From assembly GCA_006503475.1 (NCBI GenBank), contig RSEH01000017.1, positions 124,001 through 188,000 of the forward strand: DNA of 64,000 nt, given 5' to 3'. The translations under genes were made by a program, and so were the position numbers. Below the pieces are notes generated by a model that was given only the letters and a program-made list of their open reading frames with translations, was not told the origin of the DNA and searched no databases. This document shows, piece after piece, positions 1 through 10,029 of the stretch; position 1 is the stretch's first letter, and each line of letters begins with the position of its first letter. This stretch comes from Stentor roeselii (taxonomy: Eukaryota > Ciliophora > Heterotrichea > Heterotrichida > Stentoridae).

Positions 1-2230
1 CTCATTATTCGAATAATGAAACTGACAAATATTTAACTTCAATGTACTATAAAGGCACTCTCTATGCAGTTGAGCAGGCGAATGCAGAGTAAGAATCACT
101 AAATTTTGAATATAAACTTATTCCAACTAACTAGAGATCGTTGATTTAATATAAACGGGAGCAAGGTATATAAAATGTTTTGGCCTTCAACTTACTGAGT
201 TTTATAGTTTAAGGAGAAAAAATTTCACAATTTTCTCTTAAAGACTAATCAAGAATTAAATAATAAAACAGAATTCCCTGAGTTCTTGAAAATATCAGGC
301 CATCGAAATAGTACTGAAGACTACATCCTTTGTTTTCAACTTTACGGCTGGAAAGAACATTTCATTTTAATTGGTAAAGATAAAATGAGCATTTTAATTT
401 ATCAACTTACCAAAGATATAAAAATGAGACTATAATCACTCTTGAAGATTTTGTTTGTTCAGTGAATTATAGTCGTGAAGTCTTCGAGCAAACAGACATG
501 TTTTAGAGTTTAGAAAATTATATAAAAATCTGATTTCGCTATTAATAGTAAATGATCCTGGACTTATTTTTGAAGGACTTTACGTTGACCTTCGAAAACG
601 AGATATATGACGATATTAAATCTTTTAAATTACTTCTCACTGATTTCTGATATAGAGGAAAACTATTTAAAAAAAATGAATAAATATGGAATAAGTCTTT
701 ATCGCTAATATTTTGGAGTATATGGTAGATCTTGGAAATAGATGGAAAAAGAAATGACATAAAACTATAGTTAATAAATAATTCACTTATGATTGTTTTT
801 TAACTATTAAAAATTCACTCAAGTACCTTTTAGATAAAGGAGAAAATTATAAAACTCCGAGGTACTCATAAGAGTGATGAAATATCAAAGGTTTACAAGA
901 TGCTCTGGAGATTTTTTTACTCCATCAGAAAACTCTAGAAATTATAACTGGATTGGTGTGATCCAAATAATCATGAACTTAATTAATATAAATTTAAACA
1001 ACTCACAATCTTCGCTCTTAACATATTGGTTGTGAAACGCAGTTAAGGTGTTAAACAAACCTGTTTGGATTACAGGAGAAGAATCAGTCTCAAGCAACTA
1101 AAGAGAAAAGAAAAGATGTATTTTATACAAAAATAAACAGTTTTTAACATCAGGGATGTTCGATATTCAATTAATTTCAATTGATTTACGCTCTTGATTA
1201 TTTTAAAAGCTTTTTTATCATTCAAATTTCAACCTATACACTCCAGTCTGTCCCTAGAAAGATTCGATATTCCAACGATTTTTTCAACAATTTTTATTTA
1301 TTTGTGAGTTTTTCTGAATATTTTCTTTGGAACTTGCTGAATGACTTATGGAAGAATAGTTAAAGGTTTTCATTTAAGGCTTGGATTTGATATGATAAAA
1401 TCTTTTAAGTTATAATTTGAGAAGTATTAGAAATTTTTTGGATTTTAATATCTTTTATTAGAGCTCATTAATGGCAGTTTTTGTATTCTAATGAGAATAA
1501 ACTTAAGAAAAAATTATAAGTAGTTTAATTAATGAGGTTTTTATATGAATCAGTTTTACACGTAGTGAATTATTTGCTTTTTATACAAATTGGGAGTATG
1601 CTGCTTATTCAAATAAATAGATTTTTTTTTATTAATGCTGCTCAGTATTTGTAAATGTGAAGAGAGAATCAGTGATAGACTACTTCGATCATTTTTTATA
1701 CAGATTGTTAATTATTTTATTACTTCGATCATGATCATAACAAGATCCTTCCTATTTTCATATTAAAAATCTCAAGTTAATTTAAACATAAAAAAGATTT
1801 GTATCCCTATACACAGTTGCTTCAGTTTCTATTAATTAATGAAAATAAACCTCAAGATTTTTAATAGTATTTGAGAATGAACCCTATTAAGATTACAATA
1901 ATTGTGTTGATAGTGATAACAATAATGATACAACCATACAATTATGAAAAATTTCAAAAGCTCAAGTTACTTAATAATTTTATGGGTGATGATTCTAATT
2001 ACAATTTTGAGAATCCCATATGAAAATCAATTCAATATTTTTTTTGTGGAGTCTCTCTCATTCTTTTATTGAATTCAAAGCTTCGAATCTATGTCCTAAA
2101 AAGATTCCTAAGTGACTATAACGATGGTCTTCCTACTCTCATCAAGTTCCAATTTTCTAAAAGATTGAAATATCACACAATCTAAATATTTTAGAACAAT
2201 AAGCTACCTACTTGAATTTGAGCCAGGATT
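1..2230 (+). pseudogene. decayed tandem-flytrap receptor pseudogene, cut by the left edge
   Basis: This stretch is a degraded relative of the intact receptor gene that follows at 3369. The first ~110 bases match the gene around 4340-4450 almost base for base, and the match continues in patches to the C-terminal tail coding region near 2100-2215. Many in-frame stops and indels are present in all forward frames, and the copy is about 200 bp shorter than the matching part of the intact gene. It covers the second flytrap module and the membrane part; the first half lies outside the window. It is a host gene copy, tandem with and upstream of its intact relative. An expressed function looks unlikely. 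Confidence 0.85.
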
Positions 2231-3368
2231 TATTATTTAACTAATTAAAATCATCATTTTTATCATAATTAGCTTTAATTTTATATTCTAATGAAGTTGA
2301 AGTTATTCAAAATTAAATTTGCCGCACTTTTTTTTGTTTAGTTTAAGTATTACCAATTTCGTTGATTAAGTTTCTGATTTCGAAACTAGAGACTTGATGA
2401 ACTTAGTACTGAATGAAAAAGTATTTTTTGTGGGATTGAATTTTTCTAGCAGCTTTTCATGTAAATTTCGTTTCTATCATCATATCAATTGTTGATTTTA
2501 ATACAAGTGGATAGATGAATTGAATTCTTCTCTTTGTTTCAAGTTTAAACATATTCCTTAAACAATTTCTTTGATTAACCAATTAGTAGATAATTTTATT
2601 TAATGCAAATTGAATAATAATTGTCTAAAGAATAATCAATCAATTTAATCATCTAACTTATTCAATAGTAAATAATTTAATATTATTTCCAGGGAAACAA
2701 CTATATAAATACATGAAGATGAATATTAATGCACCTTATATTTATTGATTATTTTACAAAAGGTTTGATTGAAACTCTCTGGTTTGGTTGATTTCGTAAA
2801 TACTTTAGCTGAGTATATTAAAATGCATTATATATAAAATTTGATAATGATTCCTATATTCTCATTATTAAATATATCAACACTTTAAATGAATATTAAA
2901 ATACCTTATATTTATTGATTATTTAACAAAAGGTTTGATTCAAACTCTCTGGTTAGAAGATTTACTAAATACTTAAGCTAAGTATATTAAAATGTATTAA
3001 ATATGCAAACTTATCATAAATCCTATATTTTCAATATTAAATTCGCTACAATTTCTCCGATATATAAACATAAGATCCAAAAATCTATACCACAAAACCT
3101 ATGAGTGATAATCAACAAACCATGAATAGCACATCATCTGAGTTCTGCTGAAAAGAATAATATAAAAATCCCTATATAAATTCTTTATATATCTAAACTC
3201 TAAAAATTTCCTTAGCACTATGTGAGCTTGGAAGATTCTTTTTGGAAAACTTCAAAATTAGGTTGGGTAGACTTTCGGTTAATTATCTAACCTTAGATCG
3301 TTCTCACTATTATAAAAGTATTTCAGAAAGGTTTGAATATTTCTTAGTTTGAATTTCTGGTCTAATAA
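2231..3368. other. AT-rich intergenic region with a local tandem duplication
   Basis: No coding frame of note is seen. The middle holds a tandem duplication of about 153 bp, listed separately. The last ~150 bp before the receptor start at 3369 are the likely promoter region, but no motif there can be named. Confidence 0.6.
2721..3043. repeat. imperfect tandem duplication of ~153 bp
   Basis: Copy 1 is about 2721-2873 and copy 2 about 2891-3043, an offset of 170 bp. Both start with GAATATTAA, contain ACCTTATATTTATTGATTAT and AGGTTTGATT, and end in an ATTAAAT-like stretch. They differ at scattered bases and small indels. No target-site duplication or coding content is visible, so this reads as local duplication rather than a mobile element. 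Confidence 0.75.
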
Positions 3369-6300
3369 ATGAAGGTTTTTTTTATGGTCACCCAAATAGT
3401 TTTCTCTGCTTTTTCAGAAGATGTTCTTGCATTATCCGGATCAGGAACTCCAGAAGCTCTGAAATTAGCATACTCAGATTTCACCTATATGAATCTTTCT
3501 CTTCCAAAACCTAATACTAATCCTGACTTCATTCCATTCTTGATTCTTGACATCACATTCAACCCAAACAATTTCGCTTTGATCGATTCTATCGCAGAGA
3601 GTTTTAAAGTGCCTTATCTCACTTTAACCAATTCGAACTATCTCGGTTTTTCATCATTTAGACACTCAGCAGTTCCATCTTTGTCAGAAGAGGCAAAAGC
3701 TTTAACCCAAATTATTTTCGAATTTCAATGGCAAGATTTTACTATTTTCCTTTCAAACTCTCTTCAAAATATTCAGATTTCAGATATGATCAAAAAAAGT
3801 TTCAAAGAGTTTAAGGTGAAGACCTGTATTTATGATTCTCAAATCACAGAAGAAGGACTTGATATGATTGTAAAGAGATACTTAAAAGTCACAGCTGTTA
3901 AAAATTTACTTGTTTTGGATGAAGGAGAGTCTTTAGAGCTCCTCATTAAACTGATAAAAAAGAGAAAAATAAACTTATATGGAAGTTATTTATTGTTTGG
4001 TTCTTCAAGTATTTATTCAGTCGATCTTGAAGGAGCAGTGATTTTGTCTCATGAATTCGCGAAAGACTCGAAATCTTCAGAAGATTATCAGTTAAAACTT
4101 TTAGAGTATTTGATAGGCCAACCTCAGGAAATCGATTTACAAAGATTCAAGAAAAAATGCTTAGATTCGGTTTGTATAAAAGAATTTTCTATTCTCAATC
4201 AAATCGAAGGGAAAAAGATTGTAAAAGGGACCATCAGTGATTCAGTTAAAATCAATATTCCTTTGATGTTCCCCGGAAACAACAGCAAAGCAAGTTCAAT
4301 ATCAATTAAAACCGAAATACCAGTCATGATAGCAAACGGAACTCGTGAGCCGAATAATGAAACAGATAAATATTTAACTTCAATGTACTATAAAGGCGCT
4401 CTCTATGCAGTTGAACAGGTCAATGCAGAGCTAGAACCATTAAATTTTGAATATAAACTTATTCCGACTGATTGCGGAAACCTGGTTATTGATGTGGAAT
4501 GGAGCATTGGTTGTTTAAGTCAATTTTCAAAATATAATAGTGTTGCATATTTATCTGGTTTTTGGGCCCAATCAGTGTTATCGAACTATTTGAGTTTAAA
4601 AGCCTTAGGATTGAATATACCTCAAGTTTCTCCAGATGGACATTCGGACTTCCTCAACAATAAAACTGATTATCCAAATCTAGTGAAGTTATCAGGTAAA
4701 TTCGATATTGTAGTTAAAAACACTTTTTTTATATACAATGTTTACGGTTGGAAAGATATTTCAGTGATAGTCGATAGAGATGAAATAAACATTCTAATAT
4801 TTAAAATGGCATCAAGTATAATGAAAGAAATGGGAGTAACTGTTACGACTCCTGAAAAATATATGTACTTACCGATTAATTATTCAAGAAACGATTTCGA
4901 AGAAAACAAACATGTTTTCAACTTCATAAAAAAATCTGGTAATCGAGTATTGGTAATGTTTGCAAAAGATATCGGGCCGATCTTAGAAGGTCTTTATGAT
5001 ATTGGACTTCGAAAAGGAGATATCATGCTTTCTGGTAGCATGACTATTTACAAATCCATTACTGACAACAACATTGAAAAAAAGTATTTAAAAAAAAGAA
5101 TGGAAATCGCCTTCGGATCCTTAATAGCTGGAAATGTTGAATTCATAGGGGACTTGGGAAAGAAAGTAGGAAATGAACTGAAAAAAAAAAATAAATCGAT
5201 TATAAACATGTGTCCAACGTATAATGCTTTTTTAACTATCAGCAATTCAATTAAATACCTGATTGATAAAGGAGAAAACTATGATAATCCAGAGGCATTA
5301 ATGGAAGTTATAAGGAATATAAGATTTAATGGATGCTCTGGGGATGTCTTTTTTATTCCATCTGAAAACTCTAGAAACTATGACTGGATTGGTGTATATC
5401 AGATTGTAGTTAATTCTACTACAGATGAAGCAGAGCTAATTCAAATTTCTGCTTTGAATAAATTTGATGTGAATGCTGTTAAATTGTTAAATGAACCAGT
5501 TTGGGGAACTGGTGAAAAGACTGTCCCGAGTAACTATAGACAAAAAGATTTATGTGTTTATAATAATAATAAACAATATTCGATGTCTGGAATGTTCACA
5601 CTTCATTCAGTGTCTATTGTTTTTATGTTGATCATTTTGGGAGTTGCTTATGTGACCTTTAGGATTTTTAAGCAGAGATTACCATCTATGAATAATAAAA
5701 TTCATTTGACTTACAATGATGTGTTTCAACAAGTTTTTTTTATTTTTGAATTATTGCAAATACTGTCTTTAGAACCTGATCAAGGACTACTTGGAAAAGT
5801 GATGAACGATTATCATTTAAACCTAGGATTTGATTTTATAAAAGCCTTCAATTTAAAGTTTGATAATTATTGGAAATTTTTTAGAATTTTGATATCTATA
5901 ATTGGAGTTCACTCTATCCTAACAATCTTTTGTATTATTTTGAAAAAGAAACTAAGCCAGAAATCATATATCATTAACCAATTTCATTTCCTGTTTGATT
6001 CAGTTTTGCCTATAATCAATCATTTGCTTTTTATGCCAGCTGGCTTGATGCTGCTTAGTATATATAGATGTGAAGAAGGAATCAGTAATAAAATATCTGA
6101 ATCGTTTTTTTATAGAGATTGCTCACGATACTGTTATAAAGGAACTCACTTACGCTTTGCCGCGATTTCAGGTTTTATTATTGTTATTCACTTTGCAGCT
6201 TCCATTTTCTTTCGTCATTTCTGGGAAATATCTCAAGAAGATTTGAGTATCAGAACTAAGCCTTCTTATTTATCAATTTTAAGTATTTTCCAGTTTTTAC

Positions 6301-6755
6301 TGATATTAATTAAAGTAAACCTCGAATACTATAGCAGTATTATTGAAGGTTGCTTAATAAGTACAACTTTAATTGTGTTGATAGTAATAACGATGAGATT
6401 AAAGCCATATAACTACGAGAAATCGAATGTCATCCAGATTACCTTGCTAGCCATCTGTTTGATGGTAACTTCTATGACAACACTTTACTTAATCTTTCCT
6501 TATAATACACCATTTACTATCAGCATGTTTATTGGAGTTGGACTCATCATTATTACTGGAATTAAGATGTCAAATAGATGTCCTAGAAGATTTTTGAGTG
6601 ATTATAACGATGCTGTTCCTACACTCATTAAGTTTCAGTTTTCCAAAAGTCTTAATAAATCCATTACTCAGTCTAAGTATTTCAGGAAAATAAGCTATAG
6701 ACTTGAAGCTGAATCAGGATCTCCTGAACTTTTTAAAAGAGTTTCGCTTAAATAG
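3369..6755 (+). CDS. tandem Venus-flytrap multi-pass membrane receptor, intact copy 1
   Basis: A 1128-residue surface receptor-like protein. Residues 1-16 look like a signal peptide. About 17-305 and 317-740 each resemble the ANF-receptor/periplasmic-binding fold; the second starts at IPVMIANGT and contains the family signature IPTDCGN. About eight or nine hydrophobic segments lie between ~745 and ~1065. Near residues 916-927 sits a Cys-rich loop, DCSRYCYKGTH, conserved in every copy here. The C-terminal tail (about 1085-1128) is also conserved and is probably cytosolic. The ligand is unknown. Class C GPCRs and ionotropic glutamate receptors use such ectodomains, but the membrane part has more than seven segments, so neither label is safe; a channel or a new receptor type is possible. 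It ends with TAG. A decayed relative lies upstream in the same direction. Confidence 0.8.
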   Translation: MKVFFMVTQIVFSAFSEDVLALSGSGTPEALKLAYSDFTYMNLSLPKPNTNPDFIPFLILDITFNPNNFALIDSIAESFKVPYLTLTNSNYLGFSSFRHSAVPSLSEEAKALTQIIFEFQWQDFTIFLSNSLQNIQISDMIKKSFKEFKVKTCIYDSQITEEGLDMIVKRYLKVTAVKNLLVLDEGESLELLIKLIKKRKINLYGSYLLFGSSSIYSVDLEGAVILSHEFAKDSKSSEDYQLKLLEYLIGQPQEIDLQRFKKKCLDSVCIKEFSILNQIEGKKIVKGTISDSVKINIPLMFPGNNSKASSISIKTEIPVMIANGTREPNNETDKYLTSMYYKGALYAVEQVNAELEPLNFEYKLIPTDCGNLVIDVEWSIGCLSQFSKYNSVAYLSGFWAQSVLSNYLSLKALGLNIPQVSPDGHSDFLNNKTDYPNLVKLSGKFDIVVKNTFFIYNVYGWKDISVIVDRDEINILIFKMASSIMKEMGVTVTTPEKYMYLPINYSRNDFEENKHVFNFIKKSGNRVLVMFAKDIGPILEGLYDIGLRKGDIMLSGSMTIYKSITDNNIEKKYLKKRMEIAFGSLIAGNVEFIGDLGKKVGNELKKKNKSIINMCPTYNAFLTISNSIKYLIDKGENYDNPEALMEVIRNIRFNGCSGDVFFIPSENSRNYDWIGVYQIVVNSTTDEAELIQISALNKFDVNAVKLLNEPVWGTGEKTVPSNYRQKDLCVYNNNKQYSMSGMFTLHSVSIVFMLIILGVAYVTFRIFKQRLPSMNNKIHLTYNDVFQQVFFIFELLQILSLEPDQGLLGKVMNDYHLNLGFDFIKAFNLKFDNYWKFFRILISIIGVHSILTIFCIILKKKLSQKSYIINQFHFLFDSVLPIINHLLFMPAGLMLLSIYRCEEGISNKISESFFYRDCSRYCYKGTHLRFAAISGFIIVIHFAASIFFRHFWEISQEDLSIRTKPSYLSILSIFQFLLILIKVNLEYYSSIIEGCLISTTLIVLIVITMRLKPYNYEKSNVIQITLLAICLMVTSMTTLYLIFPYNTPFTISMFIGVGLIIITGIKMSNRCPRRFLSDYNDAVPTLIKFQFSKSLNKSITQSKYFRKISYRLEAESGSPELFKRVSLK

Positions 6756-7310
6756 ATATAGATGATTAAATGGTTATCGATTTTATTAGATACTTCAATG
6801 CATTTCTCATTAAATTATCCAAAAATGGTAAATTTTAAATGGTGAATTTCGATCAAGAAATGATGGAATCATAGCACATAATACCTCAAGAATAATAATT
6901 ATTTCACAACATTTAACTATATTTTTTTTAAAGTTTTTTATTGCTTAAACTACTCTATAATGTCTTTTTAATATTTCAAACATAAAGGGTGCTTTTAATA
7001 AACTTAAAAAATATTATGGCTCTGCATATATTATATATATTAACATCAAGAAGTTAAATTTTCTTATTTATATTGTTTATTTTCTTGAAGTTATGCCTCG
7101 AAGTGACATTCTGTTACTGTTGATTATATTGAGATTGTGAATGAAGTAAAAAATATGTTCAGCATTGATAAATCTTAAAAGTTGAAATTTTATCTCTTTA
7201 TAATCATTATATTTAAATACTTAATATCACTAAGTATTCCAATAAAGTAAAAATAAAAATAAACCATATCTAACTTATTAAGTCTAAATATATTTGAGTC
7301 TGTCTAAAAA
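6756..7310. other. intergenic, convergent gene ends
   Basis: AT-rich spacer between the 3' ends of the receptor gene and the EF-hand gene. No open frame, RNA gene or repeat could be recognised. Confidence 0.6.
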
Positions 7311-7811
7311 TTACATAGAAACAAAGTCCGAATACCCAATATTTTCAGTATCCCCTTCCAAAATATCTAAGATTTCGTTATCACTAACAGAAAATTCAAG
7401 ATTTTCCCTAAACACCTTCTGAATATCCTGAACATTCAAAATTCCTTTATTTTTCGTATCAAAAACTTCAAAAATTTCTCTAATTCTTTCGTTTTTTCCT
7501 CCAGAATAATACTTTTTAGTAACAAGCAACAAAATTTCTTCCCAGGAAAGTCTTTCTTTATTTGAATTTATATGATTTTCTTGAAGTGCTGCTTCAAACT
7601 GCTGTTTTGTAAGTTTCCAATATCCGAAATTCCAAAGAATAGACCTGGCTTCGACCATTGTTATGCCAGAAGATTCATCAGTTTCAAATAAGGAATATGC
7701 CAGTTTAAGATCCTCTTTCTGTTTTGGTCTTACCATGTATTCAGGGATTTTTAGCTCGACCACCTGAGGCCGGTCAAGCATGCTTCCTCGTCGATTGACT
7801 CCAGATTTCAT
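7311..7811 (-). CDS. EF-hand calcium-binding protein (calmodulin/centrin-like)
   Basis: A 166-residue protein with the layout of a calmodulin-type EF-hand protein. The best loop is residues 118-129 (DTKNKGILNVQD), with acidic or polar groups at the expected ligand positions but Asp in place of the usual Glu at position 12. A weaker loop lies at 43-54 (ETDESSGITMVE) and a degenerate one near 152-163. A basic ~30-residue N-terminal tail precedes the first hand, as in centrins. Only one loop looks fully able to bind calcium, so a structural role such as centrin partner or cytoskeletal light chain is possible. The protein ends with Met before TAA. Exact subfamily is unclear. Confidence 0.8.
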   Translation of the reverse strand: MKSGVNRRGSMLDRPQVVELKIPEYMVRPKQKEDLKLAYSLFETDESSGITMVEARSILWNFGYWKLTKQQFEAALQENHINSNKERLSWEEILLLVTKKYYSGGKNERIREIFEVFDTKNKGILNVQDIQKVFRENLEFSVSDNEILDILEGDTENIGYSDFVSM

Positions 7812-7973
7812 TTAAATAATACAACTTTCAATCAACTGACAAATTTATGAAGAAAGAACTTAAAGGTAGGGAATTTTTTGAGCAGTGGGGGAAATTATTA
7901 TGAATTTTCTATTTAAAGTTTGGGTGTTAGAAGTATTAAATATTCAGTCCATTCAACAATTCCACAGTTATAA

Positions 7974-8504
7974 ATGAACCGTCCAGACTGGGACAGCCGA
8001 TTCAATATTGTAAGCAGTCGAGACAACCCAAAAGTTCACGAATTTTTCAGAGAGTACTTCGACAAGCCCCATCGTCGAAAACAAGACCGCATTTCCTTGC
8101 CTTCAAATCCATCAAAATTTTACCCGAACCTATCCTCGACCCTAGACAACTTCAGCCACCGAATTCCCAAATTGAAAAAGTTGGGAGTTAAGAATAAAAA
8201 AAAGTTAGAAAAAGGTTGGAAAGCGAATTTTCAAATGAAAAATAGCAAAGACAACCATCGGTTCTACTCAACTTATCGTGAATACTTCGATGCTCCGAAG
8301 ACCTTCGACCATAACTCGAGCGTAGTCAGTACGATTCCAGCGACAGCCCACGGATTCAAAAGAACTCCCTTAAGACTTCGATCATCGGAAGATCATCACA
8401 GCTGGAGCGAGATATATTCTCCAGTATCCGAAAACAACCTCGTAAAATACAGAGCTTTGAGGAGTTACTTCGACAGTCCTGGACTAAACGTTCCTATTTC
8501 TTAA
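7974..8504 (+). CDS. unknown protein with three W-x-YFDxP repeats
   Basis: A basic 176-residue protein that matches no family I know. It contains three copies of a ~27-residue repeat, at about residues 5-32, 81-108 and 143-169. Each has a Trp near the start, an aromatic residue four positions later, a Ser/Asp/Asn-rich centre and ends in [RS]EYFD-[KA]P or RSYFDSP. The repeats are separated by basic, Ser/Pro-rich linkers that are probably disordered. No membrane segment or signal peptide is seen. It ends 9 bp from the convergent gene at 8514. A scaffold or cytoskeleton-binding role could be imagined, but nothing here shows it. Confidence 0.75.
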   Translation: MNRPDWDSRFNIVSSRDNPKVHEFFREYFDKPHRRKQDRISLPSNPSKFYPNLSSTLDNFSHRIPKLKKLGVKNKKKLEKGWKANFQMKNSKDNHRFYSTYREYFDAPKTFDHNSSVVSTIPATAHGFKRTPLRLRSSEDHHSWSEIYSPVSENNLVKYRALRSYFDSPGLNVPIS

Positions 8505-8513
8505 CATTTCTAA

Positions 8514-8894
8514 TTATTCATTAACACTTTCACTGCGACTTCTGGAATTAATAGTTTCGATGATACTTTGAACATTTTCCTTTTTCCGCCCAGTGAGCAA
8601 TTTTTCGTAGTCCTTTTGAAGATTTTCTATTTTCGCTTTCAATTTTTCTATTTCTTTCGCCTGGTCAAATGAAAGACGCTTCAAAACATCGATGAGGTAC
8701 TTGTCTTGCTCTTTTTCGCTTAACAGGTCTTTGATCAGTTTAGAGTTTTCCATCACGCTTGGAGACAGGGATATTGGAGGAGGGATTTCGAAGTTGTCGC
8801 AAGGTCGGAACTCAGGACTTGAATCGATTTTTCCTTTCCCATTCATGAATGAGACTAAAGAGTTGGCGCGGTCTTTGACGGCTGAGATGTCCAT
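8514..8894 (-). CDS. small coiled-coil protein
   Basis: A 126-residue protein of unknown function. A Pro/Ser-containing N-terminal half (1-50) is followed by a charged helix from about 50 to 110 with heptad-like Leu/Ile spacing, then a Ser/Arg tail. This fits a short dimeric coiled coil. It starts 14 bp beyond the stop of the ankyrin gene on the same strand and its end faces the 7974 gene, so the three genes are packed very closely. No homologue is recognised. Confidence 0.65.
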   Translation of the reverse strand: MDISAVKDRANSLVSFMNGKGKIDSSPEFRPCDNFEIPPPISLSPSVMENSKLIKDLLSEKEQDKYLIDVLKRLSFDQAKEIEKLKAKIENLQKDYEKLLTGRKKENVQSIIETINSRSRSESVNE

Positions 8895-8908
8895 TAACCA
8901 AGTTAGTA

Positions 8909-9976
8909 TTAATTAGTAAACCAAGGCTTATTTCCTATGAAACTACCTCCAAAAAAGTCCGTCATATAAGAATTCACAGAAATCGAGCTTCCAAGACTAC
9001 ACTTCTCATTACTCTCAACCCGATTCTGCCTTTTCACCTGCAAATAATTCCCAGAATGAGTTCCATCCTGATTCACTTCATTATCCTTATCAACTTCTCT
9101 TTTCCTCACCGAAATTCCATTTTTCATCAAAGTCTGTTCATAAAACTCAACAATTTCCTTATCCTGCAAAACAATTAAAATTTCCTCAAAATTCACTAAA
9201 GGATCAAGTCCAACCTCTTCAATCAAATAAACAAAAACTTCAAAATATCCACTTCCTCCACGTCTTGTACTGCAAATTGCGCAGATCTGTAAAGCAGTCT
9301 CATTAAAAATATTTCTAATAAAAAAGTTCTGTGAAAACTTTCGATGTAAAAGCTGCACCGCTTGAATAGATCCACTTCGAACTGATAGCAAAGCACAATT
9401 TTCTCCAGTTTCTTCATTCACCTTTTCCAAATCAAACATTCCTGAGTTCTTATTAAAACTGACCATATAGTCAACCACAGCGATAGACCCATAAAGACAA
9501 GCGATTTGAATGGAGGTGAAAGTGTCTCCACCTTCATCAAAACTAAGATTTTTATGAAAGTCAAGAGTTTCATTCACGTTTGTCACTGTTGCTGGACGTG
9601 AATTCAGGTATACTGGAAGAAAGACTTTTATCAACTCAGAGTGATTTTTTTCACATATCACGTTCAATGGGTTCATTTTGTATTTTGAGAAGTTGAGGAT
9701 CATTTCTTTCACTGATGCTTCGAACTTCTCTGTCAACACCCGAAAACTTTTAGAAGAGCCGACGACGACTGTGAAGGAAAGAAGAGAAAGTTGGAAGTCT
9801 TGAAGGGAAATTATCATGTCATTGATGGAGCCTTTTCTTTTTTTCGCGATTTGTCTCAAGTAGGTCCTTAGGATATAAGTGAGTTCATTTGGGGAATCGG
9901 TTTGAATGAAGCGAACTATTTCTTTAATCATCAATGCTTCATTTTTTTCAACACCCTGACAAGCCTTGCATCCCAT
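8909..9976 (-). CDS. Met-Gly-Cys membrane-anchored ankyrin-repeat protein
   Basis: A 355-residue protein beginning MGCKACQ, a likely N-myristoylation/palmitoylation signal. Helical repeats between about residues 120 and 260 include ankyrin-like pieces: IQIACLYGSIAVVDYMV, then CALLSVRSGSIQAVQLL and TALQICAIC. The N-terminal 110 residues are helical and unassigned, and the last 80 are polar and probably disordered. Such proteins usually act as peripheral membrane scaffolds. Its start is 53 bp from the start of the divergent kinase gene at 10030, so the two probably share a promoter region. The partner is unknown. Confidence 0.7.
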   Translation of the reverse strand: MGCKACQGVEKNEALMIKEIVRFIQTDSPNELTYILRTYLRQIAKKRKGSINDMIISLQDFQLSLLSFTVVVGSSKSFRVLTEKFEASVKEMILNFSKYKMNPLNVICEKNHSELIKVFLPVYLNSRPATVTNVNETLDFHKNLSFDEGGDTFTSIQIACLYGSIAVVDYMVSFNKNSGMFDLEKVNEETGENCALLSVRSGSIQAVQLLHRKFSQNFFIRNIFNETALQICAICSTRRGGSGYFEVFVYLIEEVGLDPLVNFEEILIVLQDKEIVEFYEQTLMKNGISVRKREVDKDNEVNQDGTHSGNYLQVKRQNRVESNEKCSLGSSISVNSYMTDFFGGSFIGNKPWFTN

Positions 9977-10029
9977 TTTTTATGATCTGTTGAGTTTTCT
10001 GCAGCTTTCTTCATTAAACCTATTTAAAA

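Noticed and set aside
1181-1363. 60-codon open frame inside the decayed receptor copy
   Set aside because: It follows pieces of the receptor membrane part in a shifted frame and is a by-product of decay.
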